This document shows positions 35,259 through 48,097 of a stretch of 64,000 nucleotides of DNA, one piece after another. This stretch comes from Rhizopus sp. PT2906 (taxonomy: Eukaryota; Mucoromycota; Mucoromycetes; Mucorales; Rhizopodaceae). Within the stretch, counting starts at the first letter, position 1, and each line of letters begins with the position of its first letter. The position numbers and the translations under genes were made by a program. Below the pieces are notes generated by a model that made no database searches, was not told the origin of the DNA, and saw nothing but the letters and a program-made list of their open reading frames with translations. Where the stretch lies: positions 1-64,000 of the forward strand of contig JAMYHX010000186.1 in NCBI GenBank assembly GCA_025529335.1. The letters are read 5' to 3'.

Positions 35259-38064
35259 GTAGCGGTTGACCTTTTGTTGTTCACAGTTGCTTGTAACATT
35301 CTTATTGAACTTAGATTTCGTTTTGTGTTGCAGTTATTTATGACATGAATGCGGCGCTCAAGGAAAAAGGAAGTAATAGAGTAAATCAGAAGCATATCAG
35401 AAAACTTGAGATGATCACTGATCATATGAGAAAGTGAAATACCGATCAGAGAAAGTCAAATTCTCCTCTTTTCACTTACATAGACACATGTCAGCGGATA
35501 TTGAGGGAGTGTAGTAGTATTTGTCATGTAGTTTATGAATACAAGTGGATTCGAATGAGTTACTTTTTAACCCTTTATTACCAAAAAAAAGAGGTTCATA
35601 GTAAAAGAGTTTGATCTTTAAATAAGCGCTGCCAAATACAATAAATCAGTATTATGAACCTGACATATTATTTATATGACGACAAAGGACAAAGTACATA
35701 CAACTTTCTTTGATATAAAAGTAGAAATACTATAGAAAGGCTTATCGATCAAGGCACGTTTATTGTGAAGAAAGTTTGCTGAATGCTATAGAATCCTGTA
35801 AGTGTGCCCAAATCATCTACTTTCTTTGGTATCATACTTGTATCCTACTTAAGCTTTTAAGAGTGGCCCCGAAAGTAGTAAGCTACTATACGGTGAACAA
35901 ATGAAGAAATGGTTGTTACTTGCAGTACACACAACCACTTGGACACACTAGGTGAAAGACTGCCATGTGCAGTAAACTTTATAAATAAAGAGTAGTATAT
36001 GCGATTCTCTTACCATTAGAGACAACTTTATGTAATATTGGTGAAAATAACCTTTGTCTTTTCTAGTTCTTGTGATATCATTTTAAAAGAAAAATCGATA
36101 AAGAATAAACATATAACAAAGGCTCATGTAAAGCATAAAGAGGTACACAAGCTGATACAACTGTCTTTTCGTATAAGTTGCATATTTCGTGTACAATACA
36201 TTCGCACTTGAAAATGAATAGAGTAAAGTCTAGTTCTTAGAGTAGGTAACAGCCAACAGTTACTATATTCGTAAGCTCTACATCCTAAATTAGTTGACAT
36301 TTTTTCTGTTTAAGGAAGCTGTGAGACAGCATGGAGGAATGATATTCCTAGAAACGTTGTCAAGTTAAAAATAGTTTGTGTGTAAAAAGTCATCGATTGA
36401 ACAGGTTCTTAAACCAAGTGCTTTGAATTAAAAATAAAACTTATAATATTGTATCTTTGATGGTTGCAATAAACATAAAAGAATAATCAAACATCATGCT
36501 TTGATATTTGCTTAGATGAGGTAAGTTCAATAACAATAAAAACGGAAACATATTGCTACCAACTGGATGGCGATTTATTTATGAGAACATAAACGATGGA
36601 TATCTTATTTTCATAAAAAATAAAAAGTACCCTATTGAAACTTCTGTATCAGAGGATAATGCTATTCAATAATCTGTTTGTAGCCACGTGGACTATTCCT
36701 TTTGTTCTTGAATTCCAAGAGATAAGTCGTGTACATTCATAGAATAAGGCTAATCGACAGACATATCTGGTGGTGCAGGTACCTTGATTTCGTGATTGAT
36801 AAAAAAAAAAAAGACATTCGACGGCTACTCTTTTATCCTTTAAGGTATTGCAGAAATGACAATGGTAACAAGTGATTTTTCAGCCGTAAATATATCCTAA
36901 TATAGAGCTTGTTATTGTCAACTTAAATGCAAACATAACAAATGGTATTTTACATTATTCAATTTTTCGGGTGAACAAGAAGTGGGTTCCGGTCCATGTA
37001 AATGATACGATCTCGATATAGGAAGACAAAATTCATCTTTATTCAAAGCTCCTCCTCTCTCCCGGTTGATATAATCGCAGCGGGTATCTTTATGATCTAC
37101 CAGGAGAGAAAAAAAATAACAAGTGAAATACGAGTGAAAATTATCTTGCCTAAAAATCACCCCACTTTTGCTATTCTCAATAAAGAAGGTAGCACTTGCT
37201 TCGAAACACTTTATTTGACATAACTCTTGCTTACTCTACTATCATTGTTGTCATGGAAATAAATAATTCTTTTTTTTTTTTTCTGTGTTATTATGCGTAA
37301 TTCATTTCTGCACTTTCGCAGCAAATGAAAAGAAACAGGAATTCAACGGATCAGATTAGAGAATGGGTACTATAGAGATTTGATTGGCTGAAATTCAATT
37401 TCAACTCTAGGCCCATTATATGTTTCCCTTTTGAAGTTCAAGCAACTTAATTTAGGGTTCCGATAACAATCAGCCATTAAAACATTGTCTCGTGTTATCG
37501 GTTATCAGTTATATATCTCTCAGCCAAGATTCATCCAATATCGCAGTAAGCAATGGTAATTGCGTTAAAGAGGCCATGAGAACGTTTGGATACATATAGA
37601 AGAAAGTGTCATGGTGTGAATTAAAATGTGATTAAGGTTGTACATGTCATGCTGATTACGTGTGTCCTAGCTTACATGTAAGAAACTAGAAAAAGACTCG
37701 AGTTAAATTATTTCATTGGTATACATTAAGAATGAATGGTCCTGAAGTAATTAAAAGATGAATGTAGCGATCAGAAAGATATTGTTGATTACAGAAATAG
37801 AAATAAGAATATTAAAGAGAGAGACATGCCTTTGAATAAAAGTAAATTGATGATCAAAACCATGTTGATATATAATCCTTGTCATGCATCAACCAGGACT
37901 CTATGTCTCTGTTTACTATGCAATATCTTTAACTCCATTAGACAAGCCAAATCGCAGTAAAGATAACCGCATTAATGAATTTTATATTCCGATGTTTTCG
38001 GGCACAGTCGTAGTACCACACTATGAGGCGTTGATGTGTGTAGATATGACATAAAAAAAAAGAC

Positions 38065-38072
38065 TATAAAAG
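38065..38072 (+). promoter_or_regulatory. TATA box of pyruvate decarboxylase
   Basis: TATAAAAG lies 72 bases before the ATG, as expected for a strongly expressed gene. Confidence 0.55.
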
Positions 38073-38143
38073 AAACATGATAATTTACGTCAATCGAGAA
38101 TTATACTTTTTTCTTTCTTCAATTTTTAAAGACTTTATAAACA

Positions 38144-39882
38144 ATGCCTTCAATTAAAATCGGTCAACATCTTCTCAACCGTCTTAAGGAAATCAACATC
38201 GATGTCGTCTTTGGCGTTCCCGGTGACTTCAACATGGTACGTATGATTTGTGTTTATTATGCATTTCGGCTTTATTGATTTTTTATCCTTAGCCTTTACT
38301 CGATCTCATCGAAGATGATCCTGAACTCACTTGGGGTAACAACGCCAACGAATTGAATGCTTCTTATGCAGCTGATGGTTATGCTCGTATCCGTGGTGCT
38401 GGTGCTCTTGTCACCACATTCGGTGTTGGCGAATTATCTGCTGTCAACGGTGTTGCTGGTTCTTATGCCGAAATGCTTCCTGTGATTCATATTGTTGGTA
38501 CTCCTTCTACCAAGTCTCAAGCTGCCGGTGCCATGCTTCATCACTCCCTTGGTGATGGTAACTTTGATGTCTTCTTCAACATGTCTTCAATGATTGCTTG
38601 CGCTTCTGCCCATTTGAAGAAACAAACTGCTATTTCCGAAATCGATCGTGTTATTTCTCAAGCTCTTCTTTCTAAGCGAACAGGTTACATTGGTATCCCT
38701 ATCGACCTTATCTTTTATGAAGTAGAGATTCCTGACGCTCTTCCTCCTCTTCAAACCCAACTTCCTAAGAACCCCCCTCAAGTCCAAGAAATTGCCTTAA
38801 GAGTAGTCTCAGACGCTATTTCCAAGGCTAAATTCCCTGTTATCATTGTCGATGGTTGTGTCCTCCGTCACCGCTGTCAAAAGCAAGTTCAAGAATTCAT
38901 CGAGCGTTCTGGTTTCCCCACCTATGTGGCTCCCATGGGTAAAGGTGCTGTAGACGAAAGACTTCAATGTTTCCGTGGTTGTTATTCTGGTAATGTTACA
39001 CTTGAAGCCGTAGGTGAAGAAATTAAACAAGCCGACTTGATAATCGAAATTGGTTCCATCAAGTCTGATTTCAACACTGGTAACTTTTCCTACGCACTTG
39101 ATCGCTCCAAGACAATCACCCTCCACTCATTCGCCACCATTGTCTTCTGCGCTGAATATCAAAAGGTTTCCATGATGGAATTCATTCCTCTCTTGACCCA
39201 AACTCTTCCTGAACAACCTCGTGTCTTTGATTTGGGCCCTCGTCACAAGCCTCTGCCTATTCAGCCCGGCACTGAAATCACACACAACTACTTCTGGCAA
39301 AAGGTTCCCGAATTTATGGATGAAAACGCTATTGTTTGTGCTGAAACAGGTACTGCTGAATTTGCTTCCTTAAACATGGATGGTCCTGTAGGTACCACTT
39401 ATATCACTCAAATTCTTTGGGGTTCCATTGGTTTCTCTGTTGGTGCAGCTGTCGGTGCTGCCATTGCCGATCGTAATCGCCGTGTGTATCTCTTTGTTGG
39501 TGATGGTTCTTTCCAATTGACCTGTCAGGAAGTCTGTGTTTTCCTTCGTCATGGTTTGACACCTGTCATCTTCCTCTTGAATAACGATGGTTATTTGATT
39601 GAAAAGCTTATCCATGGTCCTGAACGTGCTTACAACAACTTCCAAATGTGGGAATACAGCAAGACCCTCGACTATTTTGGTGCTCATCTCGAAAAGAACA
39701 GCAAGATGGGTTGTCCCAAGGTTGGATTCGAAGGCAAGGTTGCTACTCGTGATGAATTTGAAGAAGCCATGAAACAAGTTCAAGCCAACCCTGACAAGAT
39801 CCACTTCCTTGAAGTCATCATGCCTCAATTTGATGCTCCTCGTGAACTCGAACTCCTCGTTGCTAACTCTGAAAATCGTTAA
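38144..39882 (+). CDS. PDC1: pyruvate decarboxylase
   Basis: Thiamine-diphosphate enzyme that converts pyruvate to acetaldehyde and CO2 in ethanol fermentation; cytosolic. Exon 1 (38144 to about 38236) encodes MPSIKIGQHLLNRLKEI then VVFGVPGDFNM. After one intron come PLLDLIEDDPELTWGNNANE, with the catalytic Glu of the NELNA motif, and YAADGYARIRGAGALVTTFG. Near the C-terminus the diphosphate/Mg motif GDGSFQLTCQE and NNDGYLIEKLIHG are intact. About 555 residues, close to the usual 560. Third positions are strongly biased towards C/T (GGT, CTT, GTC, AAG), unlike neighbouring genes, which fits high expression. Confidence 0.96.
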
Positions 39883-40309
39883 AAAAGGTTCTAGTATATA
39901 ATTCTAGTAACATGTTCATATACATCATTACATTTATTCATCATGCCTCATATACTCTTTAAAATAAATTTTGTATACATCTGTCATAAATTCAGTATCT
40001 ATCAATCAATGACCCCCCTTGCAAAGGAATAGGTAAACTCCTAAGGCTTATTCTTAATCTAATTAAGTTCAATGCGCACTAATAATAACCTTTATTGCAA
40101 TTCATTAATTGACTTTAGATGCAATTCTTTGTATTACATCATTTGTTGTGCAGCCAACATTGCTTATTTTGTTGAATAAATCATATCCAAAAGATATCCT
40201 TCTGACATCAATAAACATGTTAATATTCACAAGAGATGTAATTCAGTGGTTGAAATCATAAAAAGAAGAAAAGGCAAAGAGTGATGATCTTTTACAGTAA
40301 AAAGCATAT
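39883..40309. other. convergent 3' intergenic region
   Basis: Space between the stops of pyruvate decarboxylase (plus) and GAR transformylase (minus). AT-rich with AATAAA-like signals (for example near 39962). No gene seen. Confidence 0.4.
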
Positions 40310-40924
40310 TTACACATTGTTTTTTAATTCGTTTAAAAACTTTTGAGCGCCTTCGACAATAAGCTTGTGTTCAGCGATATGAATACGATTCTCGAGATCT
40401 TCAAGAGAGTCAGTTGGGTAGATGGGAACAACCTGTTGAAGGATGACTTGTCCTCTGTCAACATCTGCAATCACTTTGTGAACCATGATGCCTGTGTGTG
40501 TAATCTCTCCCTTCTTGTAAGCCTCGTAAGCTCGTTCAATGGCGTGAGCACCGTCGAATTGGCCAGGTAAAGCAGGATGTAAGTTGATGACATTGTCGTT
40601 GAAGAAGGATAAAAACTCAGGTGACAAAATATGCATCCAACCAGCCAAGACCACAAGGTCTGGCTTACATTCCTGAATGGCTTTTGCAACGTGAATATCA
40701 AAGTCGACGCGTGTCTTGCCTGCGTCCTTAAATTGTTTGAGTGAAAACGTTTGTGTGGGTATACCAGCCTTCTTGGCACGTTCAAGACCAAATGCGTTCT
40801 TTCGGTTAGAGATGACATTAACAATTTTTGCTTTAAGTTTGCCTTCTTGAGTGGCGTCAATAAGGGCTTGGAGGTTAGTGCCTGAACCGGATATGAGGAC
40901 AACGATAGTAGGAAGATCGGTCAT
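40310..40924 (-). CDS. ADE8: phosphoribosylglycinamide formyltransferase (GAR transformylase)
   Basis: Transfers a formyl group from 10-formyl-THF to GAR in de novo purine synthesis. It starts MTDLPTIVVLISGSGTNLQA with the phosphate-binding GSGTN. ISNRKNAFGLERA, LAGWMHILSPEF and INLHPALPGQFDG (catalytic Asn and His) follow, then GIMVHKVIADVDRGQVI with the catalytic Asp. The length is about 204 residues, typical of the monofunctional fungal enzyme. No intron. An in-frame ATG at 40981 would add a hydrophobic 19-residue extension (MITFWLAPFSPLVFPLFKT); I prefer 40924, but the longer form would merit a targeting check. Confidence 0.95.
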   Translation of the reverse strand: MTDLPTIVVLISGSGTNLQALIDATQEGKLKAKIVNVISNRKNAFGLERAKKAGIPTQTFSLKQFKDAGKTRVDFDIHVAKAIQECKPDLVVLAGWMHILSPEFLSFFNDNVINLHPALPGQFDGAHAIERAYEAYKKGEITHTGIMVHKVIADVDRGQVILQQVVPIYPTDSLEDLENRIHIAEHKLIVEGAQKFLNELKNNV

Positions 40925-41391
40925 TGTTTTGAATAACGGGAAGACGAGGGGAGAGAAAGGAGCGAGCCAGAACGTGATCAAGTCATAGATGTGGCTTGTT
41001 TACAGATCAGATGTCCTTTTTTTTCCTCTTATTGCTCTGTTATTGGATTAATTACAGAGTTTTGGTAATGAGTTTCAATCATGTTACCGCTCATCTCCAA
41101 CACCACGTTACTGCACATTGCAAATAACGTAAAGATCTATATCCGATAAATGGTCGTTTTAGCTACTACAAAGTATATTTAGCCGTCTGGGTGTTGCTTA
41201 GCAGCCATGGTCACACCAACATGTTGCCACGTTTATCCGTCACTCGTGAAAATGAGTTATTTATTGTCACAAATTACCTTTGACAACCAATTAGGTAATA
41301 TTTAGTTATTTTAGTATCTTAGTGAAGAATGAGTTTCCGTTCAGTGTAATTTAAACTTTTTACTAACCTCCGAAACACGTAGCTTCTACAC
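40925..41391. other. intergenic region
   Basis: Divergent space between GAR transformylase (minus) and the small cysteine frame (plus). Several CACGTTA/ACGTAA-like motifs are scattered between 41090 and 41230. No gene seen. Confidence 0.3.
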
Positions 41392-41400
41392 TATAAATAA
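41392..41400 (+). promoter_or_regulatory. TATA box of the small cysteine-containing frame
   Basis: TATAAATAA lies about 90 bases before the ATG at 41484, followed by a long pyrimidine leader like those of genuine genes here. Confidence 0.45.
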
Positions 41401-41483
41401 GAGGGAGGAGTTCCTGAAAGGCAAGTTTTCTTTTTCTTTTTTTTTCTTTACATTTCACAAAAAATTTTAACGACAAGAAAAAT

Positions 41484-41624
41484 ATGAACGGATACAAAAT
41501 TATCACTTATGTTTCAATACTTGTTAATCAAGGCTGTTCTGAATCAGACTTCTGTCCGGGCTGTGGTATCGATATCTCTCAATTCACTCATGATGACTCC
41601 TGCCCTTATGTTAATAAATCCTGA
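41484..41624 (+). CDS. possible 46-residue cysteine-containing small protein
   Basis: ATG at 41484, TGA at 41622. It begins MNGYKIITYVSILVNQG and continues with a cysteine cluster, GCSESDFCPGCGID, and a fourth Cys near the end (DDSCPYV). The four cysteines, two of them as CPGC, could form disulphides or bind a metal. The N-terminal hydrophobic stretch is short for a signal peptide. Its proper TATA box, pyrimidine leader and AATAAA-like 3' signal near 41746 argue that it is expressed. No family recognised; a spliced longer form is possible. Confidence 0.4.
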   Translation: MNGYKIITYVSILVNQGCSESDFCPGCGIDISQFTHDDSCPYVNKS

Positions 41625-42018
41625 TACTAATATCAGGTTATGTAAATGATACATCCATACACTCACATCACGTCCACATACAAACACATACAGCCATTAT
41701 TATAGAATTATTATAGAGCCAAATATGCCTTTTGTAAATATAGAAATAAAATACCCTCCTTGTGTATATTATTAGTACTTTTGGCTAGTGACATTTCTCG
41801 CATATTTTACATATTCTTTACCCCATAAACACACCTTTGCGCACTGCAAAAACAATAAAAGAATGATGATTGCATAACAGTTTCCTTTGTCTTAAAATGA
41901 TTGGACAGTGACGTCTTTTTTTTCCGGTTTGGAAATTTCAAAAAGTATAAAAATTGCACTTTTTCCCTTTCTATGTATTAAAAACACATAGAAAAGGGGT
42001 GCATTTAAAAAGCCACAG
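41625..42018. other. intergenic region upstream of MOT1
   Basis: AT-rich, with CACATACA-type repeats near 41670 and an AATAAAA near 41746. An inverted pair around 41973-41995 (CTATGTATTAAAAACACATAG) could form a short hairpin close to the MOT1 start. No gene seen. Confidence 0.35.
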
Positions 42019-45000
42019 ATGACAACAAGGTAACATAAATTAAATACAGCTCTCTTTTTCTTTTTCTTATGCGTCTTTAGGCTCGATCGACTCGTCCTTT
42101 TATTAGATACAGGCTCAACAACAGCTGTCAGACGTACAGCAGCTCAACAGTTGGGTGAAATTCAAAAGCAGCACCCTGGTGAACTATACAACTTATTATC
42201 AAGAGTAAAATAAAAAATGATGGTCATATCATACAGAAAAGTTGACTTTACCATAGGTTGCTGTTCACTTGAGAAGTAAAGCATGGGATACACGTTTAGC
42301 TGCTGGTCAAGCACTGGAAGCTATTGCTGCCAACGTACCAGCGTGGGATCCCTCGGATGATGAAATTGCCATAAAAATAGACAACAATGAGGAACAACAC
42401 AAGCTACGTTTTAGTGAATTCGATTTAGCATCTGTTCTTCAACATGGAAAGCTCTTACTTGGCTCAGCTGGAAAAGAGTACGATATTGACTTTTCAGACA
42501 TGACACCACAAGAACGACTAGAGATCCAACGACGCAATCTAAAAGAACGACTAGGTTTAGCAAGTCAGTTTATGGATGGTAAAAAAGTCAATATACAATG
42601 TATTAGATAACCATTATAACCTCATGCTTTATCATAGTCGATCTTCTAGAGGATGCCGATTTGGACACACGCTCCAAAAAAGAAAAACACACACCTGTTC
42701 CATCCCCTTCCACTTCTACTACATCTACTTCGCCCGCTACCACAGCAACAACAACAACAACTAATTCAATGCCACCTACACCTGCTATAGCAGAGATCAA
42801 CATGGCGGGCTTATCTGCCAGAGAACGAAATATGCTGAAACGTAAACTAAAGTCAGAATCTAAAATGAAAAACAAAGCCGAAAAGTAAATGTATACCCAT
42901 GATATATGTGTGTACACAGAATGTCCAAGTGTGATTAATCGTTATTTATAGAGTACGTATCATGGACGTGAAAAATAAGTCAGATCATCCTGTACCAAAA
43001 CCAGTTAAAATAGAAAAAGAAGAATTTGACATTACCGCTCAACCACAGTCAAATAAGTTTGTTGTAGAGGCAAAGAAGCCAAACCCAGCAGACAATGCAG
43101 CAGATGAGCCTCAGCATGATTGGCCATTTAAAATGATTTGTGAGCATTTGTGTTTAGATCTCTTTGATCCTGCTTGGGAGATTCGTCACGGTGCTGGTAT
43201 TGGGTTGCGTAGCATTCTTAAGGCACATGGTGCCGGCGCTGGCAAAAAAGGTAATGTTGACGTGATATGAAAAAAAAAGAAAAGAAAATGTCCTGACATG
43301 GCCATATGTGTATAGTGGGTTATAAAGAAAAGAACAAGGAGCTACATAATGCATGGTTAGAAGATTGTGCCATCAGATTATTGTGTGTATTTGCCCTCGA
43401 CAGATTTGCAGACTTTGTCTCTGACCAGGTTGTATGTCCTGTTCGTGAAACATGCTCGCAAACATTGGGTGTTGTCTTACAGTACATGACACCAGAAGCA
43501 GTTGGAAAAGTACATGAGAATCTATTAAAACTCATCAATCAGCAAGACCCAGCCTTTGCTGGCAAATCAATCTGGGAGGTTAGACATGCAGGATTGCTTG
43601 GCCTCAAGTACACAGTTGCGGTTCGAAAGGATCTAGTAGAGATGCTTGTCGAAGGCACAACAGGGGCCATCATCTTAGGCTTACGAGATCATGACGACGA
43701 CGTTCGTGCAGTGAGCGCTGCAACACTTTTACCCATCACCTCTGAATTTGTACGCCTTAGTTCCAAGGAAAGAATCCGCGATGTCATCTTAACATTATGG
43801 GACTGTTTGATCGATCTCAAGGATGACCTAACAGCTTCAACTGGCGCTGTCATGGATTTGATTGCCAAGATGTTTGAACAGCTAGGTGTAATGGATATTG
43901 TACGTGAGAACTTTAGCTTAAGTGATCTTGTGCCCAGATTGCATCCTTTCTTTCGACACACTATCTCGGGTGTGCGCATGGCTGTCTTGAATACCCTACT
44001 GACCTTTTTAGAATGCGGCACAGCCTCAGAGTGGATCGACGAACGTGTTTATCGTTTAGTATTTCAAAATATGATTGTAGAAGAAAAACCCGACATTTTA
44101 GAAAAATCACTTCAAGTCTGGAGTTCTTTAACCATTGACGGCAAAGTCGAGAATCATCTTGTTTTGCAAGGAACACAAAATTGGCTCGGAAGCTGGTTTG
44201 AAATTACTATGACACCGATCGGCCAACCACTAGATACAGCCACTTATTTTTACAAACCTCCAGGAGCGTTCGGTCTAGGTGGTGGAAGCGCCCTGATGGA
44301 TAAAGGGGCGGTAAAAAAGTCAAAAAAGACAGTAAACAAGGGTATTCCAGAAGATGTTGTACGTGGCAATTTGTTAGAAGAAAGCCATAACTTGGACGCA
44401 GGTATGATTGCTCAAGACTTTTCCCTTGTTACAATGGACCAGGTCATGCGCTGTCGTATTGCGTGTACCAGTGCGCTTGGCATGGCTATGAGCACCTGGC
44501 CTGATGATTCCATGGAACTGTCTTATCAGGAGGTACTTTTGAATCTCCTTAGTTCGCAATGGGCATTAAAACGTCAATTGGGCGCTATGGCTGTTGAGGA
44601 ATGGGCCAAGGCTGTCTTAAAGACAAGATACAACGCGGACGATATTATCCACGCACCTCCAGAAGCCATCCTTGCCAATACGCACAATTTCCCCAAGACT
44701 TTGTCTCAATCCATGATTGCTAATCTCGAAAATGCTCAGCAGCAAGCTACAAACTTCTATTTCGAGCTTGTTCATGTCCTGAAACGTATTCGTGCTGAAT
44801 GCCAAAACCTATTAAATGCATTTCACTCGGAAGCCAAAGTACCTCTGGACCAAATCCCTACTCTACCTACCCTTGTGCCTGGTGAGGCACTTCCAGAACA
44901 GGGGCCTCTCTTTACCATCGAGACAGCATCCACTGTGATCAGCGAAATGTTTGATCAGCTATTGACCAAAGTCCCCAAAGGCAAGGGCCGTGCCGCCTTA

Positions 45001-48000
45001 CTTAAGTCAATGGAAGAACGTCAACGTCGTGTGGTTGCATCTATGGGGTACTTTGAGGAACTGAAACAGAAGATCGAAATCCACGTTTACGCAAGCACTG
45101 CAGGTGCTGTGGTCGAGCTTGGTGTCCTGCCCGCCAAATTGAACCCAGTGATTCGTAGTGTGATGAATAGTATCAAGTATGAAGAAAACATAGACTTACA
45201 GCAACGATCGGCTGCTACGCTTGCCAATCTTGTGGCCCTTTGTGAGCGTTCTCATCAAAGCCGTACTAGTCCTAATGACAAGATTGTAAAGAATCTGTGC
45301 ACTTTCCTTTGTGCTGATACGACCGTGACACCCTTATTACAGGATAATCAACTGGAATCAGGCATTTTGTCTATTCAAAAAGAGGATACCACAAGCAAAA
45401 GTAAGGAGCCCAAAGAGCTGACTCCTGAACAAAAAGACGCACAGCTTACAAAGCGAGGCGCTGAAATTACCTTACGAGAGCTCTGTAACCGCTTTGGTCC
45501 AAATGTGTTTAATATGGTTCCTAAGCTAAAGGAATGTATTAGTCAAAAAATCATTGAGATTTTCTCTGAGCAAGGCATCGAGCAGGCTGATAGGGTGATT
45601 CGACAAGACTTTCAAATCGGACAAGATGTGATTGACTCCTTGACCGTCTTGACCATGGTAGTACCTCACCTTTCCGAGAAGCTATGGAACGACGTAAGTA
45701 GCATTGTACCTTATATTTGCCGATCACTGCAATCTTGTTATGCCGTTATACGCACCATGAGCGCCAAATGCTTGGCAACTATCGCTAATGTGATCACTGA
45801 CAGAACGATGCATATGATCGTCGAACAAGTCCTACCTCATCTCAGTAATCCACTCAACGTGCATCACCGACAAGGTGCAGCTGAACTTATCTATCACCTT
45901 GTACAGCTACTGGATACCAAGATCTTGCCCTATACAATCTTCTTAATCGTTCCTATTCTTGGTCGCATGAGTGATCCTGATGAATCTGTTCGTCTGATCT
46001 GTACCAACTGCTTTGCCTTACTTATCAAGCTTGTACCTCTTGAAGCAGGTATCCCTGATCCTCCAGGCATGTCTGCAGAAATGCTCGCACATCGTGATGA
46101 AGAACGCCGATTCTTATCGCAATTGCTGGATAGCTCCAAGGTTGAAAATTACGAAATCCCAGTCAAAATCAAGGCAGAACTTCGCAAGTATCAACAGGAA
46201 GGTGTTAACTGGCTTGCTTTTCTCAACAAATTCCACTTGCACGGTATATTGTGTGACGGTAAGCACTTCAAAAACAAAAGGCTTGGAGCATATGATACTG
46301 ATATTATGAGGGTCTAGATATGGGTTTAGGTAAGACGCTCCAGTCTATCTGTATCCTTGCTGGAGACCATTATACGAGAGCACAGAAATATCAAGAAACA
46401 CAGGCTCCTGAGTTTGCACATTGCCCATCTTTGGTTATCTGTCCACCAACCTTGACCGGACATTGGTACCATGAAATCCTAAATTACTGTGATAATCTGA
46501 AGCCATTGCTTTACACAGGTGGTCCCAATGATCGTAAAAAGTAAGTATATATAAACTGTACTAACTATAGTACTCATCGTTTCTTTAGAATCCGTGCTTC
46601 ATTTAATAATTATGATGTGGTCATCATGTCCTATGATATTATTCGTAATGACATTGATGAGCTAGAGCCTCTGCACTGGAACTACTGTATTCTGGATGAA
46701 GGTCACATTATCAAGAACGGTAAGACCAAGATTACAAAAGCGATTAAAACGTTGAAATCAAATCACCGTCTTATTCTCTCGGGTACACCTATCCAAGTGA
46801 GTAACAACAGCATTTTGAAGATAAAAACTCATAATCCATACGTATTTAGAACAATGTGCTTGAGCTATGGTCGTTATTTGACTTTTTGATGCCTGGTTTC
46901 CTTGGTACAGAAAAAGCATTCAACGATCGTTTTGGCAAACCTATTCTCGCAAGTAAAGACAGCAAGAGCTCATCAAAAGAGCAGGAAGCGGGTGCACTGG
47001 CACTAGAAGCTCTGCACAAACAAGTGCTACCGTTCTTGCTGCGTCGATTAAAAGAAGACGTATTGCATGATTTACCGCCCAAGATCATTCAAGATTACTA
47101 CTGTGAACTGAGCGAACTGCAAAAGTCTCTATATGAAGAATTTGCCAAATCTCAAGCACGAAGCAGTGTAGAGGAGGATCTGGTACCACAAAAGACGAAT
47201 GCTTCAAAGGGAGCGACCCATATCTTCCAGGCATTGCAATACCTTCGCAGGCTATGCAATCATCCTTTATTGGTTGTGAATGAAAAGTATGCCAATTACA
47301 ACAAAGTGCAAGACTTTTTGCACAAGTCCAACACAACCTTACACAGCATTCAGAACGCACCCAAGCTGCAAGCACTGAAGCAGCTGCTCGGAGAATGTGG
47401 TATTGGAGTAACTAACACAGAATCAGAGTCAGATCCAGCGGCGATGGCCATCGGAGCCGTGAGTCAGCATCGTGCGCTTATCTTTTGTCAATTGAAGCCA
47501 ATGCTAGATATTATAGAGAATGACCTGTTTAAAAAGCTGATGCCGACGGTGAGTTATCTACGATTAGACGGGTCAGTAGACTCAAATAAACGACATGAGC
47601 TCGTTCAAAAGTTCAATGCGGATCCATCTATTGATGTACTACTGCTGACGACCCATGTGGGTGGACTCGGCCTTAACCTTACAGGTGCGGATACTGTCAT
47701 CTTTGTTGAACATGACTGGAACCCGATGAAGGATCTTCAGGCAATGGATCGTGCACATCGTATTGGACAGAAGAAGGTGGTGAATGTCTATCGATTGATC
47801 ACTCGTGGTACCTTGGAAGAAAAGATTATGGGTCTTCAAAAGTTCAAACTCAATATTGCCAATTCAATCGTCAACCAGCAAAACTCTGGATTGCAGAGTA
47901 TGGACACGGATCAGATCCTTGACTTGTTTAATATCGGTGACGATAATGAAGTTAAGAAGAAGCAGCCCAAAGATAATGTGTCAGCTGAAGGGTTGGGTGC

Positions 48001-48097
48001 CGCTAAAGCGGTCTTGGAGAATTTGGAGTCGCTATGGGACGAAAAGGACTATGAGGAAGAATACAACATTGATAGTTTTATTAACAGCTTAACATAA
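42019..48097 (+). CDS. MOT1: TBP-associated Snf2-family ATPase Mot1/BTAF1
   Basis: Removes TATA-binding protein from DNA using ATP. Exon 1 is very short (MTT plus two bases) and splices into RLDRLVLLLDTGSTTAVRRT. N-terminal HEAT repeats contact TBP (WDTRLAAGQALEAIA, FDPAWEIRHGAGIGLRSIL, IWEVRHAGLLGLKY), followed by a low-complexity linker at about 42700-42770. The large exon from about 43316 carries the middle HEAT array. The C-terminal ATPase shows motif I, ILCD|DMGLGKTLQS, split by the intron at about 46260-46318. Motif II is LDEGHIIKN and motif III LSGTPIQ; then LRRLCNHPLLV, TTHVGGLGLNLTGADTVIF and MDRAHRIGQKKVVNVYRLI follow. It ends at TAA 48097. About 1,850 residues, the usual size, with all helicase motifs present. 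Confidence 0.96.

Larger units (their letters stand above)
31141..38143. other. 7-kb gene-poor AT-rich region
   Basis: No convincing multi-exon gene on either strand. Contents seen: poly-C/poly-T patches near 31160 and 31912, a degraded inverted-repeat element at 33200-33400, two very short ATG frames (33062-33166 and 34209-34334), an open stretch near 34583-34852 that may be exon debris, and a GA microsatellite at 35232-35258. The last 100 bases are the promoter of the pyruvate decarboxylase gene. Confidence 0.5.
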
